A stretch of DNA of 64,000 nt from Wielerella bovis (GTDB lineage Bacteria > Pseudomonadota > Gammaproteobacteria > Burkholderiales > Neisseriaceae), in NCBI RefSeq assembly GCF_022354465.1, contig NZ_CP092361.1:2014522-2078521 (forward strand), given 5' to 3'. The notes beneath the pieces are model-generated. The model had not been told where the DNA came from and searched no databases. It saw only the letters and a list, made by a program, of their open reading frames with translations. Of the stretch, positions 1 through 7,442 are shown piece after piece. Both the position numbers and the translations under genes were made by a program. Within the stretch, counting starts at the first letter, position 1; each line of letters begins with the position of its first letter.

Positions 1-1144
1 GTAAGTCGGCAAGTGTTAGCGTGTTCATACCCGTGAATTGAATGGAATTGCATAAACCCATCAACAACAGTAATGGTAATAATGTCCACAAGGGGGCATT
101 GGGCGAAGGAACAGCGAGTAACATAATAATGATGCCACCCATGCAAGTATTGGCGATGAGCATTTTGCGATAACCCAAACGCATTGCCATTGGTTTAACA
201 AGCGGTTTGGCGGCAATAGAAGCCAATGCCACAGGTGCTAATGCCCAACCTGCTAATGCTGCGCTATGCCCTAATCCAACTTGTAGCAACAATGGTAATA
301 AAAATGGCATAGAACTCATGCCAATGCGACTCATCAAATTACCTGATAAACCTAAACGGTAGGTTCGTACACAAAATAAATTTTTGTCATATAATGGATT
401 TTCAATGTGATGCGCATGCCGTGTATAGGCAAATAAAGCGGAACAGGCAAAAAATGCAGACAATCCTGCAAACCAAGTTGCATTGGGATATTGTATCAAT
501 TCAACGGCAAAACTTATGCCAACCGCACCGCTGCCAAACAATAAAAATCCTAATAAATCAAAAGGTTTATTTTCACTCATGCGTGGAAAATCGGGCATGA
601 TTTTGTGTGTAAACCATGCTGCCGCCAAACCAAAGGGTAAATTGATAAGAAAAATCCAATGCCATGATACATATTCCACCAAATAACCGCCCACAACAGG
701 CCCTAGAATTGGACCAATTAATGCGGGCATAACGACATAATTCATCATATTAATCAACTGACTTTTGTCATACGCACGCACCATCACAAGACGTGGCACA
801 GGGGTCATCATCGCGCCACCAATCCCTTGTACAATTCTCGCTAATACCAGTAAAGATAAATTAGGTGCGGCAGCACACAATGCAGAACCTGCTACAAAAA
901 TAATCATTGCCCAAAAAAACACGCGTTTAATGCCAAAACGGTCGCATAACCAACCACTCAAAGGCATCAGCAGAGCCAATGTCAGCACATACGATACGAT
1001 TGCGGTTTGCATATGCAAAGGCGATTCATTCAAATCTCTTGCCATTGTGGGTAAGGCGGTATTCAGAATGGTTGCATCCAACATTTGCATAAATACACAT
1101 AATGCGAGCAACATGGGAAGAAAACGATGCGATTGTGAAGTCAT
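1..1144 (-). CDS. DHA2-type MFS multidrug efflux transporter, partial
   Basis: The reading frame starts at an ATG at 1144 and runs off the left edge of the window, so only about 381 N-terminal residues are visible and no stop is seen. The translation is strongly hydrophobic with repeated membrane segments. It shows LDATILNTALP near residues 22-32 (typical first helix of EmrB/QacA-type drug:H+ antiporters), the MFS motif A variant GWLCDRFGIKR near 64-74, and a GPVVGG motif C in helix 5. Inner-membrane proton-driven export of toxic compounds is the family role; the substrate cannot be read from the sequence. It points away from the permease at 1418-2803 and is followed upstream by a Correia-like repeat. 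Confidence 0.85.
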   Translation of the reverse strand, partial: MTSQSHRFLPMLLALCVFMQMLDATILNTALPTMARDLNESPLHMQTAIVSYVLTLALLMPLSGWLCDRFGIKRVFFWAMIIFVAGSALCAAAPNLSLLVLARIVQGIGGAMMTPVPRLVMVRAYDKSQLINMMNYVVMPALIGPILGPVVGGYLVEYVSWHWIFLINLPFGLAAAWFTHKIMPDFPRMSENKPFDLLGFLLFGSGAVGISFAVELIQYPNATWFAGLSAFFACSALFAYTRHAHHIENPLYDKNLFCVRTYRLGLSGNLMSRIGMSSMPFLLPLLLQVGLGHSAALAGWALAPVALASIAAKPLVKPMAMRLGYRKMLIANTCMGGIIIMLLAVPSPNAPLWTLLPLLLLMGLCNSIQFTGMNTLTLADL

Positions 1145-1194
1145 GATTGATATAGTTGGTTAAGATAAACACAGACAAGCTGGCAACGCTGTAT

Positions 1195-1301
1195 TATAGT
1201 GGATTCAATTTAAATTAGGACAAGGCGACAGTGACCGCCGTGTACACATAGTACATAAGGGAGCTGGCAACGCTGTACTGGTTTAAATTGAATTCACTAT
1301 A
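1195..1301. repeat. Correia-like inverted-repeat element, TAGTGGATTCAA type
   Basis: This 107 bp element begins TATAGTGGATTCAATTTAAA and ends with the near-complement TTTAAATTGAATTCACTATA. The core has GACAAGGCGACAG on one side and GCAACGCTGTAC on the other. It has the same architecture as neisserial Correia (CREE/NEMIS) elements, including TA at both ends. The 30 bp to its left (GCTGGCAACGCTGTATTATAG) look like the end of another, truncated copy, and TTTTTATTTTAAATAACTATA on its right resembles a further terminal repeat. Confidence 0.85.
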
Positions 1302-1333
1302 TTTTTATTTTAAATAACTATAAATATACAGTA

Positions 1334-1369
1334 AAAAGGCAGCCTGAAAACATTTTCAGGCTGCCTTTT
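1334..1369. terminator. DUS inverted-pair terminator
   Basis: A DUS (AGGCAGCCTGAA) is followed after a 2-3 base loop by its own complement, giving a 17 bp perfect stem flanked by A and T runs. It lies between two genes transcribed towards the left and would terminate transcripts from either strand; it is best placed to end the permease gene at 1418-2803. Confidence 0.8.
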
Positions 1370-1417
1370 CTTTGAATTTTTATTACAAATTCACTCTACT
1401 TCCATTTTTCAGGAATA

Positions 1418-2803
1418 CTATTCAGATTTTTCCGATAAATAAACCGACTTATCAGTCAAATCGTGTGGTAAAAGCAAGTTCAACACCACAGCCGTAATGC
1501 CACCAGCCGCAATCGCATTACGGAACACTTCGGGCAACAATTTGAACACATCAGGCTCAAATGCCACGCCCAAACCCACGCCTACCGCAGTCGCGGCAAT
1601 CACGGCTTCGCGGCGGTTAATGCCATTAGTCATAATAATGCGCACACCAGCAATCGCAATCAAACCAAACATCAACACCATCGCACCACCCAACACAGGA
1701 CTAGGGATTGTCGTAAATGCGCGCCCAAAAATAGGGAACAAACCCGCCACCACCAAAATTATCGCAATAAATTTGCCCACATGACGCGACGCCACGCCCG
1801 TCATTTGAATCACACCATTATTTTGCGCGAAAGTCGTTAAAGGCAGCGAACCGAGCGCGGTCGCAATCACAGAAACCAAGCCATCGGCAAATACACCACC
1901 GCGCAAACGTTGTTGAAATTCCTCGCCTTCATATTTTTGTCCCGACACCATGGCAGTCGCAGTCAAATCGCCTACTGCTTCAAACACACTCAACAGGTAA
2001 ATCGTACCAGCCACCAAAAATGCCGCAAAATCAAATTGAAAGCCATATTTAAACGGCGTGGGAATTGTCATAATTGGCGCATCTTTCAATGCCGAAAAAT
2101 CCACCATGCCCATAAACAAAGCCACAATATAACCTGCAATCAAACCGACTGCCACGCCACTCATGCGCAAAAGTGGATTTTTCATGCAGTTAAACAACAA
2201 TACAACTAACAACACAAAACTTGCCAAACCCACATATTTCAGGCTGCCAAATTCGTCCGTACCTTTCAGATGAAAGCCACCGCCGAAATCAGTAATGCCC
2301 ACATCAATCAAACTCAAACCAATCAGCAACACCACCACACCACTCACAGTAGGCGTAATCACGCGTTTCAAATACGGCAGCACCCACGCCGCACCGCACA
2401 CCAAAAACGCGCCCACAAACGACACGCCCAACAAAGTGGAAATCATCGCATTTTCGTCCAAGCCTTTCTCTTTCATGGAAAAACCGAGCGAAATCATCAC
2501 GCCCACAAACGAAAAATTCACCGATTGAATGGACAACATGCCCGAACCAACCATACCAAAACGATTCACTTGCAAATAAGTGCCAATACCAGATGCAACC
2601 ATCGCCATAGAAACCAGATAAGCGGTCATTTCTACGGGTAATTTCAAAACGTTACCAACAATCAGCGCGGGGGTAATCATAGGAACAAAAATCGCCAGTA
2701 AGTGCGTAATCGCGCTTACCAGCGAATTGAAAAACGGTGGTTTGTCTTCAAGTTTATAAACCAAATCCGCTTCGGCGGTGGCTTGGGTATTCAGTTCTGC
2801 CAT
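1418..2803 (-). CDS. NCS2 family nucleobase:cation symporter (xanthine/uric acid type)
   Basis: A 461-residue polytopic membrane protein, the usual length for the family. It carries the NCS2 signature QNNGVIQMTG around residues 327-336, preceded by TTFA, and a long series of Gly/Ala-rich membrane helices. Members import xanthine, uric acid or uracil together with a proton or sodium ion across the inner membrane for purine salvage. The QNNGVIQMTGVASR form is that of the xanthine/uric-acid branch rather than uracil UraA, but the substrate is inferred. The gene stands alone; downstream is a DUS hairpin terminator, upstream a DUS and a nested repeat. Confidence 0.88.
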   Translation of the reverse strand: MAELNTQATAEADLVYKLEDKPPFFNSLVSAITHLLAIFVPMITPALIVGNVLKLPVEMTAYLVSMAMVASGIGTYLQVNRFGMVGSGMLSIQSVNFSFVGVMISLGFSMKEKGLDENAMISTLLGVSFVGAFLVCGAAWVLPYLKRVITPTVSGVVVLLIGLSLIDVGITDFGGGFHLKGTDEFGSLKYVGLASFVLLVVLLFNCMKNPLLRMSGVAVGLIAGYIVALFMGMVDFSALKDAPIMTIPTPFKYGFQFDFAAFLVAGTIYLLSVFEAVGDLTATAMVSGQKYEGEEFQQRLRGGVFADGLVSVIATALGSLPLTTFAQNNGVIQMTGVASRHVGKFIAIILVVAGLFPIFGRAFTTIPSPVLGGAMVLMFGLIAIAGVRIIMTNGINRREAVIAATAVGVGLGVAFEPDVFKLLPEVFRNAIAAGGITAVVLNLLLPHDLTDKSVYLSEKSE

Positions 2804-2958
2804 TTTTGGGTATCCTTAAAAAATGATAAAAAAGTCAGTGAAATGTGTTTTCAGGCTGCCTGAAATCATTTCACTATTGCGTAAAAAGGGCGCCATTGTA
2901 GCGCAAATTTATGTAAAGAAATAGGCAGCCTGAAAAATAATTTTGTTACGCAATAAGA

Positions 2959-3171
2959 TATAGTCATTTAAAATAGAAATAAGACAAGGCGACAGCGACA
3001 GCCGTGTACACATCGTACATAAGGGAGCTGGTAACGCTGTATTATAGTCGCTTAAAATAAAAATAGGACAAGGCGACCACGCCCGCCGTGTACATCTAGT
3101 ACATAAGGGCGTGGGCAACGCAGTAGTATTTTTAATTTTAAGCGACTATATTTTTATTTTAAATGACTATA
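2959..3171. repeat. Correia-like element interrupted by a second copy (outer copy)
   Basis: The outer copy runs from TATAGTCATTTAAAATA to its matching end TATTTTAAATGACTATA. It is split after GCTGTATTA by a complete second element; removing the insert restores a 105 bp element. The rest of this 526 bp gap (2804-3329) holds a DUS at 2850 and 2923, AT-rich DNA and a DUS at 3281 just before the OsmC gene, and no further gene. Confidence 0.85.
3043..3150. repeat. Correia-like element inserted in another copy (inner copy)
   Basis: This 108 bp element begins TATAGTCGCTTAAAATAAAA and ends TTTTAATTTTAAGCGACTATA. Its core stem pairs CCACGCCC with GGGCGTGG exactly. It sits at a TA inside the copy spanning 2959-3171, with TA present on both sides as expected for a TA target duplication. 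Confidence 0.88.
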
Positions 3172-3329
3172 GATTTGTGCATCTTTGAAACACATTATCA
3201 TTATTTGTTTATCAAACGCCAAAAATCCACCGAAAATCATGTTTCATTCATATAAAATATGTTAAATTTATATTTATCAAGGCAGCCTGAAACAGGTTTA
3301 TTAATCATTAATACGAAAGGAAAAAATAG

Positions 3330-3749
3330 ATGAAAATCATTAGTCAATGGGTAGATGGTCGCTGCTTTGTGGCAGCAAATGAACGCGGCAACAGTATTAT
3401 TATGGATGGTACTTCTGCTGACGAAGGCTTAAAACGTGGCGCAAGTCCAATGGAAGTTTTGTTAATGGGCGTGGCAGGATGTTCCAGCATTGATGTGGTG
3501 GACATTGTGAAAAAACAACGTCAAGACATTGTGGATTGCATTGCCACCGTTGAAGCGGAACGTGTGGACAGTATTCCGCGCGTATTTAGCAAAATCCATT
3601 TGCATTTCAAAGTCATCGGGCGTGGTTTGAAAGAAGATGCGGTCGCCAAAGCGGTACAATTATCAGCAGAAAAATATTGCTCGGCTTCTATTATGTTGGG
3701 CAAAGCTGTGCCGATAACGCATAGTTTTGAAGTGGTGGAAACGGAATAG
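3330..3749 (+). CDS. OsmC family peroxidase-like protein
   Basis: 139 residues, the normal size for small OsmC/Ohr proteins. The two family cysteines are visible: Cys51 in MGVAGCSSIDVVDI and Cys117 in KYCSASIMLG, which in characterised members form the reactive pair reducing organic hydroperoxides. The sequence RGASPMEVLLMG before Cys51 is typical of the YhfA-like OsmC branch, whose substrates are less certain than those of Ohr. Cytoplasmic. A purine-rich ribosome site (GAAAGGAAAAA) precedes the ATG. The next gene begins 90 bases downstream, after a DUS pair, and may be separate. Confidence 0.85.
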   Translation: MKIISQWVDGRCFVAANERGNSIIMDGTSADEGLKRGASPMEVLLMGVAGCSSIDVVDIVKKQRQDIVDCIATVEAERVDSIPRVFSKIHLHFKVIGRGLKEDAVAKAVQLSAEKYCSASIMLGKAVPITHSFEVVETE

Positions 3750-3839
3750 TTTTTCAGGCTGCATCACAGATAAATAGGCAGCCTGAAAATAAAACGTTGA
3801 ATATTTGTGCATAATTTCATGCAATAAAGGAGACATATC

Positions 3840-4253
3840 ATGGCTCTATGGACATTTTGGCTTATTTTGGCATGTCTGGTTTTTGTAGCAGAAATGTTTA
3901 CAGGAACGTTTTATTTACTGGTATTGGCAGTAGCATTGTGTGGCGCAGGCATATTTACTTTGTTGTTTGATGTCAGCATGCAAATGGGACTTTTAATTGT
4001 CGCATTTTTATCGCTAGTCGGTACAATCTACGTTTACCAAACACGTCGCCAACGCCCTATGAATAATGATGATTTGGACATTGGTAGCATGGTGCAAGTG
4101 GAACAGCCATTATCAGGCGGAATGTGGCGTGTGTTTTATCGTGGCGCAACTTGGGAAGCGCGTGCGGTTGATAACAGCCATTTTCAAATGGGCGATACAG
4201 CCCGAATTTGTGGCAAAGATGGCATTGTTTTGTTGATTGAAAACGATGTTTAA
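3840..4253 (+). CDS. NfeD-like membrane protein (YbbJ type)
   Basis: 137 residues with hydrophobic segments filling roughly residues 5-65 and a soluble C-terminal part (about 78-137) of the NfeD OB-fold type (VEQPLSGGMWRVFYRG, then WEARA). This is the short form that lacks the N-terminal ClpP-like protease domain. Short NfeD proteins pair with SPFH/band-7 proteins, and the next gene, 59 bases on, is exactly such a protein, so the two probably form a membrane-microdomain pair. AAGGAGACATATC precedes the ATG as a clear ribosome site. Confidence 0.88.
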   Translation: MALWTFWLILACLVFVAEMFTGTFYLLVLAVALCGAGIFTLLFDVSMQMGLLIVAFLSLVGTIYVYQTRRQRPMNNDDLDIGSMVQVEQPLSGGMWRVFYRGATWEARAVDNSHFQMGDTARICGKDGIVLLIENDV

Positions 4254-4312
4254 CTCATTTCAGGCAGCCTGAAAAATATTTTTTATCACTTTAATACTAC
4301 AAGGAGCAAAGA

Positions 4313-5260
4313 ATGTTTAGCTTACCTTTCATTATTTTAATTGCCGTCGTTGTGGTCGGTTTCAAATCACTAAAAATTGTGCCACAGCAAGAAGCGCACA
4401 TTGTGGAACGCCTAGGCAAATTTCATGCGGTATTAAGCCCAGGTTTGAATATTCTCGTGCCATTTTTAGACCGCGTTGCCTACAAACATTCGCTCAAAGA
4501 AATCCCTTTGGACGTTCCCAGCCAAGTATGTATCACACGCGACAACACACAATTGACGGTGGACGGCGTACTGTATTTCCAAGTAACCGATGCCAAACGC
4601 GCATCGTATGGTTCAAGCAACTACATTTTGGCGATTACACAACTGGCACAAACCACGCTGCGCTCGGTTATCGGTCGCATGGAATTGGATAAAACTTTTG
4701 AAGAACGCGATGACATCAACCGCACAGTAGTGGCTGCACTAGACGAAGCAGCGGTTTCATGGGGCGTAAAAGTTTTGCGTTATGAGATTAAAGACCTTGT
4801 TCCGCCACAAGAAATTTTGCGTTCTATGCAAGCGCAAATTACAGCGGAACGTGAAAAACGCGCCCGCATCGCCCAATCGGAAGGCTTGAAAATCGAGCAA
4901 ATTAACTTGGCTTCGGGCGAACGTGAAGCCGAAATCAAAAAATCTGAAGGTGAAGCGCAAGCTGCTATCAACGCATCAAAAGGTGAAAAAATTGCACAAA
5001 TTAACCGTGCCGAAGGTGAAGCAGAAGCCTTGCGTTTGGTGGCACAAGCCAGCGCAGATGCGATTAAAATGGTCGCACTAGCCATTCAAGAACCAGGGGG
5101 CAGCGAAGCGGTTAAATTGAAAGTTGCGGAACAATATGTAGAAGCATTCAGCAAATTAGCCAAAGAAAACAATACGATGATTATGCCAGCCAATGTTGCC
5201 GATATTGGTGGCTTGGTAGCAGCAGGTATGAGTATTGTCAATCAAACCAAACAATCGTAA
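4313..5260 (+). CDS. qmcA: SPFH/band-7 membrane scaffold protein (QmcA/paraslipin type)
   Basis: 315 residues. An N-terminal membrane anchor (about 1-20) is followed by VPQQEAHIVERLGKF, the start of the prohibitin-homology domain, which runs to about residue 165. After it comes an Ala/Glu-rich coiled coil (SEGEAQAAINASKGEKIAQI and similar) and a short C-terminus. Such proteins form large rings at the inner membrane and influence membrane-protease activity. Its partner NfeD-like gene lies just upstream, matching the ybbJ-ybbK arrangement. ACAAGGAGCAAAGA precedes the ATG. A DUS hairpin terminator follows within 10 bases of the stop. Confidence 0.9.
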   Translation: MFSLPFIILIAVVVVGFKSLKIVPQQEAHIVERLGKFHAVLSPGLNILVPFLDRVAYKHSLKEIPLDVPSQVCITRDNTQLTVDGVLYFQVTDAKRASYGSSNYILAITQLAQTTLRSVIGRMELDKTFEERDDINRTVVAALDEAAVSWGVKVLRYEIKDLVPPQEILRSMQAQITAEREKRARIAQSEGLKIEQINLASGEREAEIKKSEGEAQAAINASKGEKIAQINRAEGEAEALRLVAQASADAIKMVALAIQEPGGSEAVKLKVAEQYVEAFSKLAKENNTMIMPANVADIGGLVAAGMSIVNQTKQS

Positions 5261-5269
5261 ATCCATCAC

Positions 5270-5305
5270 AAGGCAGCCTGAAAAATCGTTTTCAGGCTGC
5301 CTTTT
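5270..5305 (+). terminator. DUS inverted-pair terminator after qmcA
   Basis: AAGGCAGCCTGAAAA pairs with TTTTCAGGCTGCCTT across a three-base loop and is followed by a T run. It starts about ten bases after the qmcA stop codon. Confidence 0.85.
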
Positions 5306-5330
5306 TATTCATTTTTCATGATTTATCAAG

Positions 5331-5437
5331 TATAGTGAATTCAATTTAAACCAGTACAGCGTTGACAGCTCCCTTATGTACTATGTGTACACAGCGGTCG
5401 CTGTCGCCTTGTCCTGATTTAAATTGAATCCACTATA
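5331..5437. repeat. Correia-like inverted-repeat element, TAGTGAATTCAA type
   Basis: A 107 bp copy, reverse in orientation to the one at 1195, starting TATAGTGAATTCAATTTAAA and ending TTTAAATTGAATCCACTATA. Almost identical to the copies inside 27796-27902 and at 58465-58571. It occupies the gap between qmcA and the sspA promoter, which otherwise holds a terminator and a promoter. Confidence 0.88.
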
Positions 5438-5476
5438 TAAAATCTCTTTAATATTCAAATATATAAAATCATTTTT

Positions 5477-5505
5477 TTGCTAAATACTTGTTAAAACGAT
5501 ATAAT
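5477..5505 (+). promoter_or_regulatory. Predicted sigma-70 promoter of sspA-sspB
   Basis: A TTGCTA -35-like hexamer is separated by 17 bases from a perfect TATAAT -10 hexamer at 5500-5505. The sspA start is about 80 bases downstream, with a DUS inside the leader. Confidence 0.6.
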
Positions 5506-5586
5506 TAACCTACTTATTTTCCCAAATTATTTTCAGGCTGCCTATTTGCAGGCTGCTTGACTCATTTTATAACAAGGAATCCGCAC

Positions 5587-6192
5587 ATGATGATATTGTA
5601 TTCAGGCATCACTTGCCCATTTAGCCACCGTTGTCGTTTTGTTTTGTATGAAAAAGGCATGGACTTTGAAATCAAAGACATTGACGTATTCAACAAACCT
5701 GAAGATTTGGCAGTCATGAATCCCTATAACCAAGTTCCTGTTTTAGTGGAACGCGATTTGGTACTGTATGAATCCAACATCATCAACGAATATATTGATG
5801 AACGTTTTCCGCATCCACAATTAATGCCCGCCGACCCTGTGATGCGCGGTCGTGGTCGTTTGGTCTTATTTCGCTTGGAAAAAGAACTGTTTGTTCATGT
5901 GAAAACTTTGGAAGACCCAACCGCCACCAGCAAAGAACAAGCCAAAGCGCGTGAAGCGATTACCAATGGCTTAACCATGATTGCACCAGCATTTGCCAAA
6001 AACAAATACGTTTTGGGCGACGATTTTTCCATGATTGATGTGGCACTTGCACCATTATTGTGGCGTTTAGACCATTACGACATCAAATTGGGCAAAGCAG
6101 CCGCGCCATTATTGAAATCAGCGGAACGCATTTTCCAACGCCAAGCATTTATTGATGCGCTGACTCCTGCTGAAAAAGCAATGCGCCGTTAA
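5587..6192 (+). CDS. sspA: Stringent starvation protein A (SspA)
   Basis: 201 residues, the usual SspA length. It has a glutathione-transferase fold: an N-terminal thioredoxin-like part with SGITCPFSHRCRFVLYEKG and NQVPVLVERD, ESNIINEYIDERFPHP at the domain edge, and an all-helical C-terminal part. SspA binds RNA polymerase and alters promoter use under stress; it does not act as a transferase. The ATG at 5587 was chosen because AAGGAA lies 8-13 bases upstream; an upstream in-frame start would precede that site. The adjacent sspB 37 bases downstream makes the standard sspAB operon. Confidence 0.93.
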   Translation: MMILYSGITCPFSHRCRFVLYEKGMDFEIKDIDVFNKPEDLAVMNPYNQVPVLVERDLVLYESNIINEYIDERFPHPQLMPADPVMRGRGRLVLFRLEKELFVHVKTLEDPTATSKEQAKAREAITNGLTMIAPAFAKNKYVLGDDFSMIDVALAPLLWRLDHYDIKLGKAAAPLLKSAERIFQRQAFIDALTPAEKAMRR

Positions 6193-6229
6193 TAATTTGT
6201 TGCATATCAAGGCAGCCTGAAAGACTATT

Positions 6230-6631
6230 ATGAATATTTCAACCAAACCTTATTTTATTCGCGCACTCTATGAATGGTGTTTGGACAATGGATATACACC
6301 CTATCTTGCCGTGTGGGTCAATGAACATACACGCGTTCCCAAACAATTTGTAAAAGACGAACAAATTGTATTGAGCATCAGCACCACTGCCACTAAAGAT
6401 TTGCTGATTGATAACGAATGGATTTCGTTTCATGCCCGATTTGGCGGTGTATCCCATGAAATTTGGATACCTGTTGGACACGTTTTGAGCATTTTTGCCA
6501 AAGAAACGGGGGAAGGAATGGGATTTGAAATAGAAAAATGGCAGCCTGAAAACGTTGCAGACACACTACCCGACACACCTGCAACCAATGATGAAACACC
6601 AAAGAAAAAAGTATTGAAACTGGTTAAATAA
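6230..6631 (+). CDS. sspB: ClpXP protease specificity-enhancing factor SspB
   Basis: 133 residues. The folded part (about 1-110) starts with TKPYFIRALYEWCLDNGYTPYL, the classic SspB N-terminus, and includes FHARFGGVSHEIWIPV. The tail ends in VLKLVK, matching the C-terminal ClpX-docking module (hydrophobic-basic) joined by a Thr/Asp-rich linker. SspB delivers ssrA-tagged proteins to ClpXP in the cytoplasm. It directly follows sspA. A DUS lies in the short gap before its ATG and another is in the coding sequence near 6540 (WQPENV). A DUS hairpin terminator follows. Confidence 0.93.
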   Translation: MNISTKPYFIRALYEWCLDNGYTPYLAVWVNEHTRVPKQFVKDEQIVLSISTTATKDLLIDNEWISFHARFGGVSHEIWIPVGHVLSIFAKETGEGMGFEIEKWQPENVADTLPDTPATNDETPKKKVLKLVK

Positions 6632-6644
6632 CCATATTTACCAC

Positions 6645-6680
6645 GAAGGCAGCCTGAAAACTTGTTTTCAGGCTGCCTTC
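6645..6680 (+). terminator. DUS inverted-pair terminator after sspB
   Basis: GAAGGCAGCCTGAAAAC pairs with its complement across a three-base loop, 14 bases after the sspB stop. Confidence 0.82.
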
Positions 6681-6725
6681 TGTTAAATTAATTTACCCTG
6701 ATATTTTTATTAACAAGGACGTATC

Positions 6726-6851
6726 ATGAAAAAAATCTTCGCATTAACCGCCATCGCTGTCTTATTAGCTGCTTGCGCAGGCACAAGTTCAACTGGTAAC
6801 ACCGAAATATACGGTCAAATCAGCGGTGGCGTAGAAACTACTTTCAAATAA
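6726..6851 (+). CDS. Tiny predicted lipoprotein, 41 residues
   Basis: An ATG at 6726, preceded by AACAAGGACGTATC (a good ribosome site), opens a 41-codon frame. It has a lipoprotein signal peptide: MKK, a hydrophobic stretch, then LLAAC with the lipidated Cys at about residue 17. The mature part is only about 25 residues, rich in Ser, Thr and Gly, and ends VETTFK. A DUS begins immediately after the stop. I do not recognise a named family; a small surface or periplasm-facing lipoprotein is the inference. It sits between sspB and the 6S RNA terminator and may use its own promoter. Confidence 0.7.
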   Translation: MKKIFALTAIAVLLAACAGTSSTGNTEIYGQISGGVETTFK

Positions 6852-6917
6852 AGGCAGCCTGAAACCTAAAGACCTTCATTTCATATAGAGATTTAAAATA
6901 CTCAAATCCCAAAAAAG

Positions 6918-6952
6918 AAAAATACCACCTAAAATATTAGGTGGTATTTTTT
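6918..6952 (-). terminator. Terminator of the 6S RNA gene
   Basis: Stem AAATACCACCT / AGGTGGTATTT with a short AT loop and, read on the minus strand, a T run after the stem. It starts directly beyond the predicted 3' end of 6S RNA. Because it is symmetrical it may also stop plus-strand transcripts. Confidence 0.8.
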
Positions 6953-6954
6953 AT

Positions 6955-7133
6955 GGAACCCCGCAAATGCCGTTTCGGCTTAGTCCGCTTGAACCTTGTA
7001 AACAAGGTGGTCATCTCGGGTAACTTCGGGTGCAACCTAACTAGAGGTCGCTCGCTCCTGTTACAACTCCCGACAACCGAAGCAAACTTATTGGTTCAAG
7101 GAAAATATGCCTTTACGAACACCGCAGGGAAAT
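6955..7133 (-). ncRNA. ssrS: 6S RNA
   Basis: On the minus strand a 179 nt region begins ATTTCCCTGCGGTGTTCG and ends GGCATTTGCGGGGTTCC. The two ends pair to give the closing stem of 6S RNA, and CCTTGAACCAA, GCGGACTAAGCCG and the purine-rich central bulge match betaproteobacterial 6S RNAs as I remember them. It lies immediately downstream of zapA on the same strand, its standard position in proteobacteria, and is followed by a strong hairpin terminator. 6S RNA mimics an open promoter and sequesters sigma-70 RNA polymerase in stationary phase. Exact ends are estimated. Confidence 0.9.
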
Positions 7134-7142
7134 TTAACTGGT

Positions 7143-7442
7143 TTAATCGGCTTTTAACGCTGTATCGCAAAGCTCAATCAATGCCTGAATTTTACCGTTA
7201 TATTCGTCATTTGGCAATTCATTTTTATTCTTTTCCACTGCTTTAAGCAAGTCATGCGTCAAATTCAAAGCTGCCATAATCACGATTTTTTCCGTTTCCA
7301 TGTTTTTGCCAGCATGCTGAATCGCTGTGATTTTCTGATTCAACATTTCCACCGCTTTGAGCAAGGTTCCACGTTCGCTGTCAGGTGTACCAATGGTAAA
7401 TTGACGGTCGAGAATTTCAACACTGATTTGTTCAATACTCAT
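7143..7442 (-). CDS. zapA: Cell division protein ZapA
   Basis: 99 residues, normal for ZapA. It starts SIEQISVEILDRQFTIGTPD (the globular beta-rich head that binds FtsZ) and continues into a helical C-terminal half that dimerises as a coiled coil. ZapA crosslinks FtsZ filaments at the division ring. Its start overlaps the stop of the upstream coiled-coil gene by four bases (ATGA type), so the two are translationally coupled. The 6S RNA gene begins about ten bases after its stop, as in other proteobacteria. Confidence 0.92.
   Translation of the reverse strand: MSIEQISVEILDRQFTIGTPDSERGTLLKAVEMLNQKITAIQHAGKNMETEKIVIMAALNLTHDLLKAVEKNKNELPNDEYNGKIQALIELCDTALKAD

Noticed and set aside
394..1163. 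Plus-strand open frames of 67-132 residues at 394-1163
   Set aside because: They lie antisense to the efflux gene on the minus strand, whose translation has clear MFS motifs.
2909..3118. Minus-strand 69-residue frame across the nested repeats
   Set aside because: It is made entirely of Correia-like repeat sequence with repeated peptide LCTMCTR, as in other copies (for example 23552-23749).
6941..7246. Plus-strand 101-residue frame over the 6S RNA
   Set aside because: Antisense to 6S RNA and zapA; no ribosome site or similarity.
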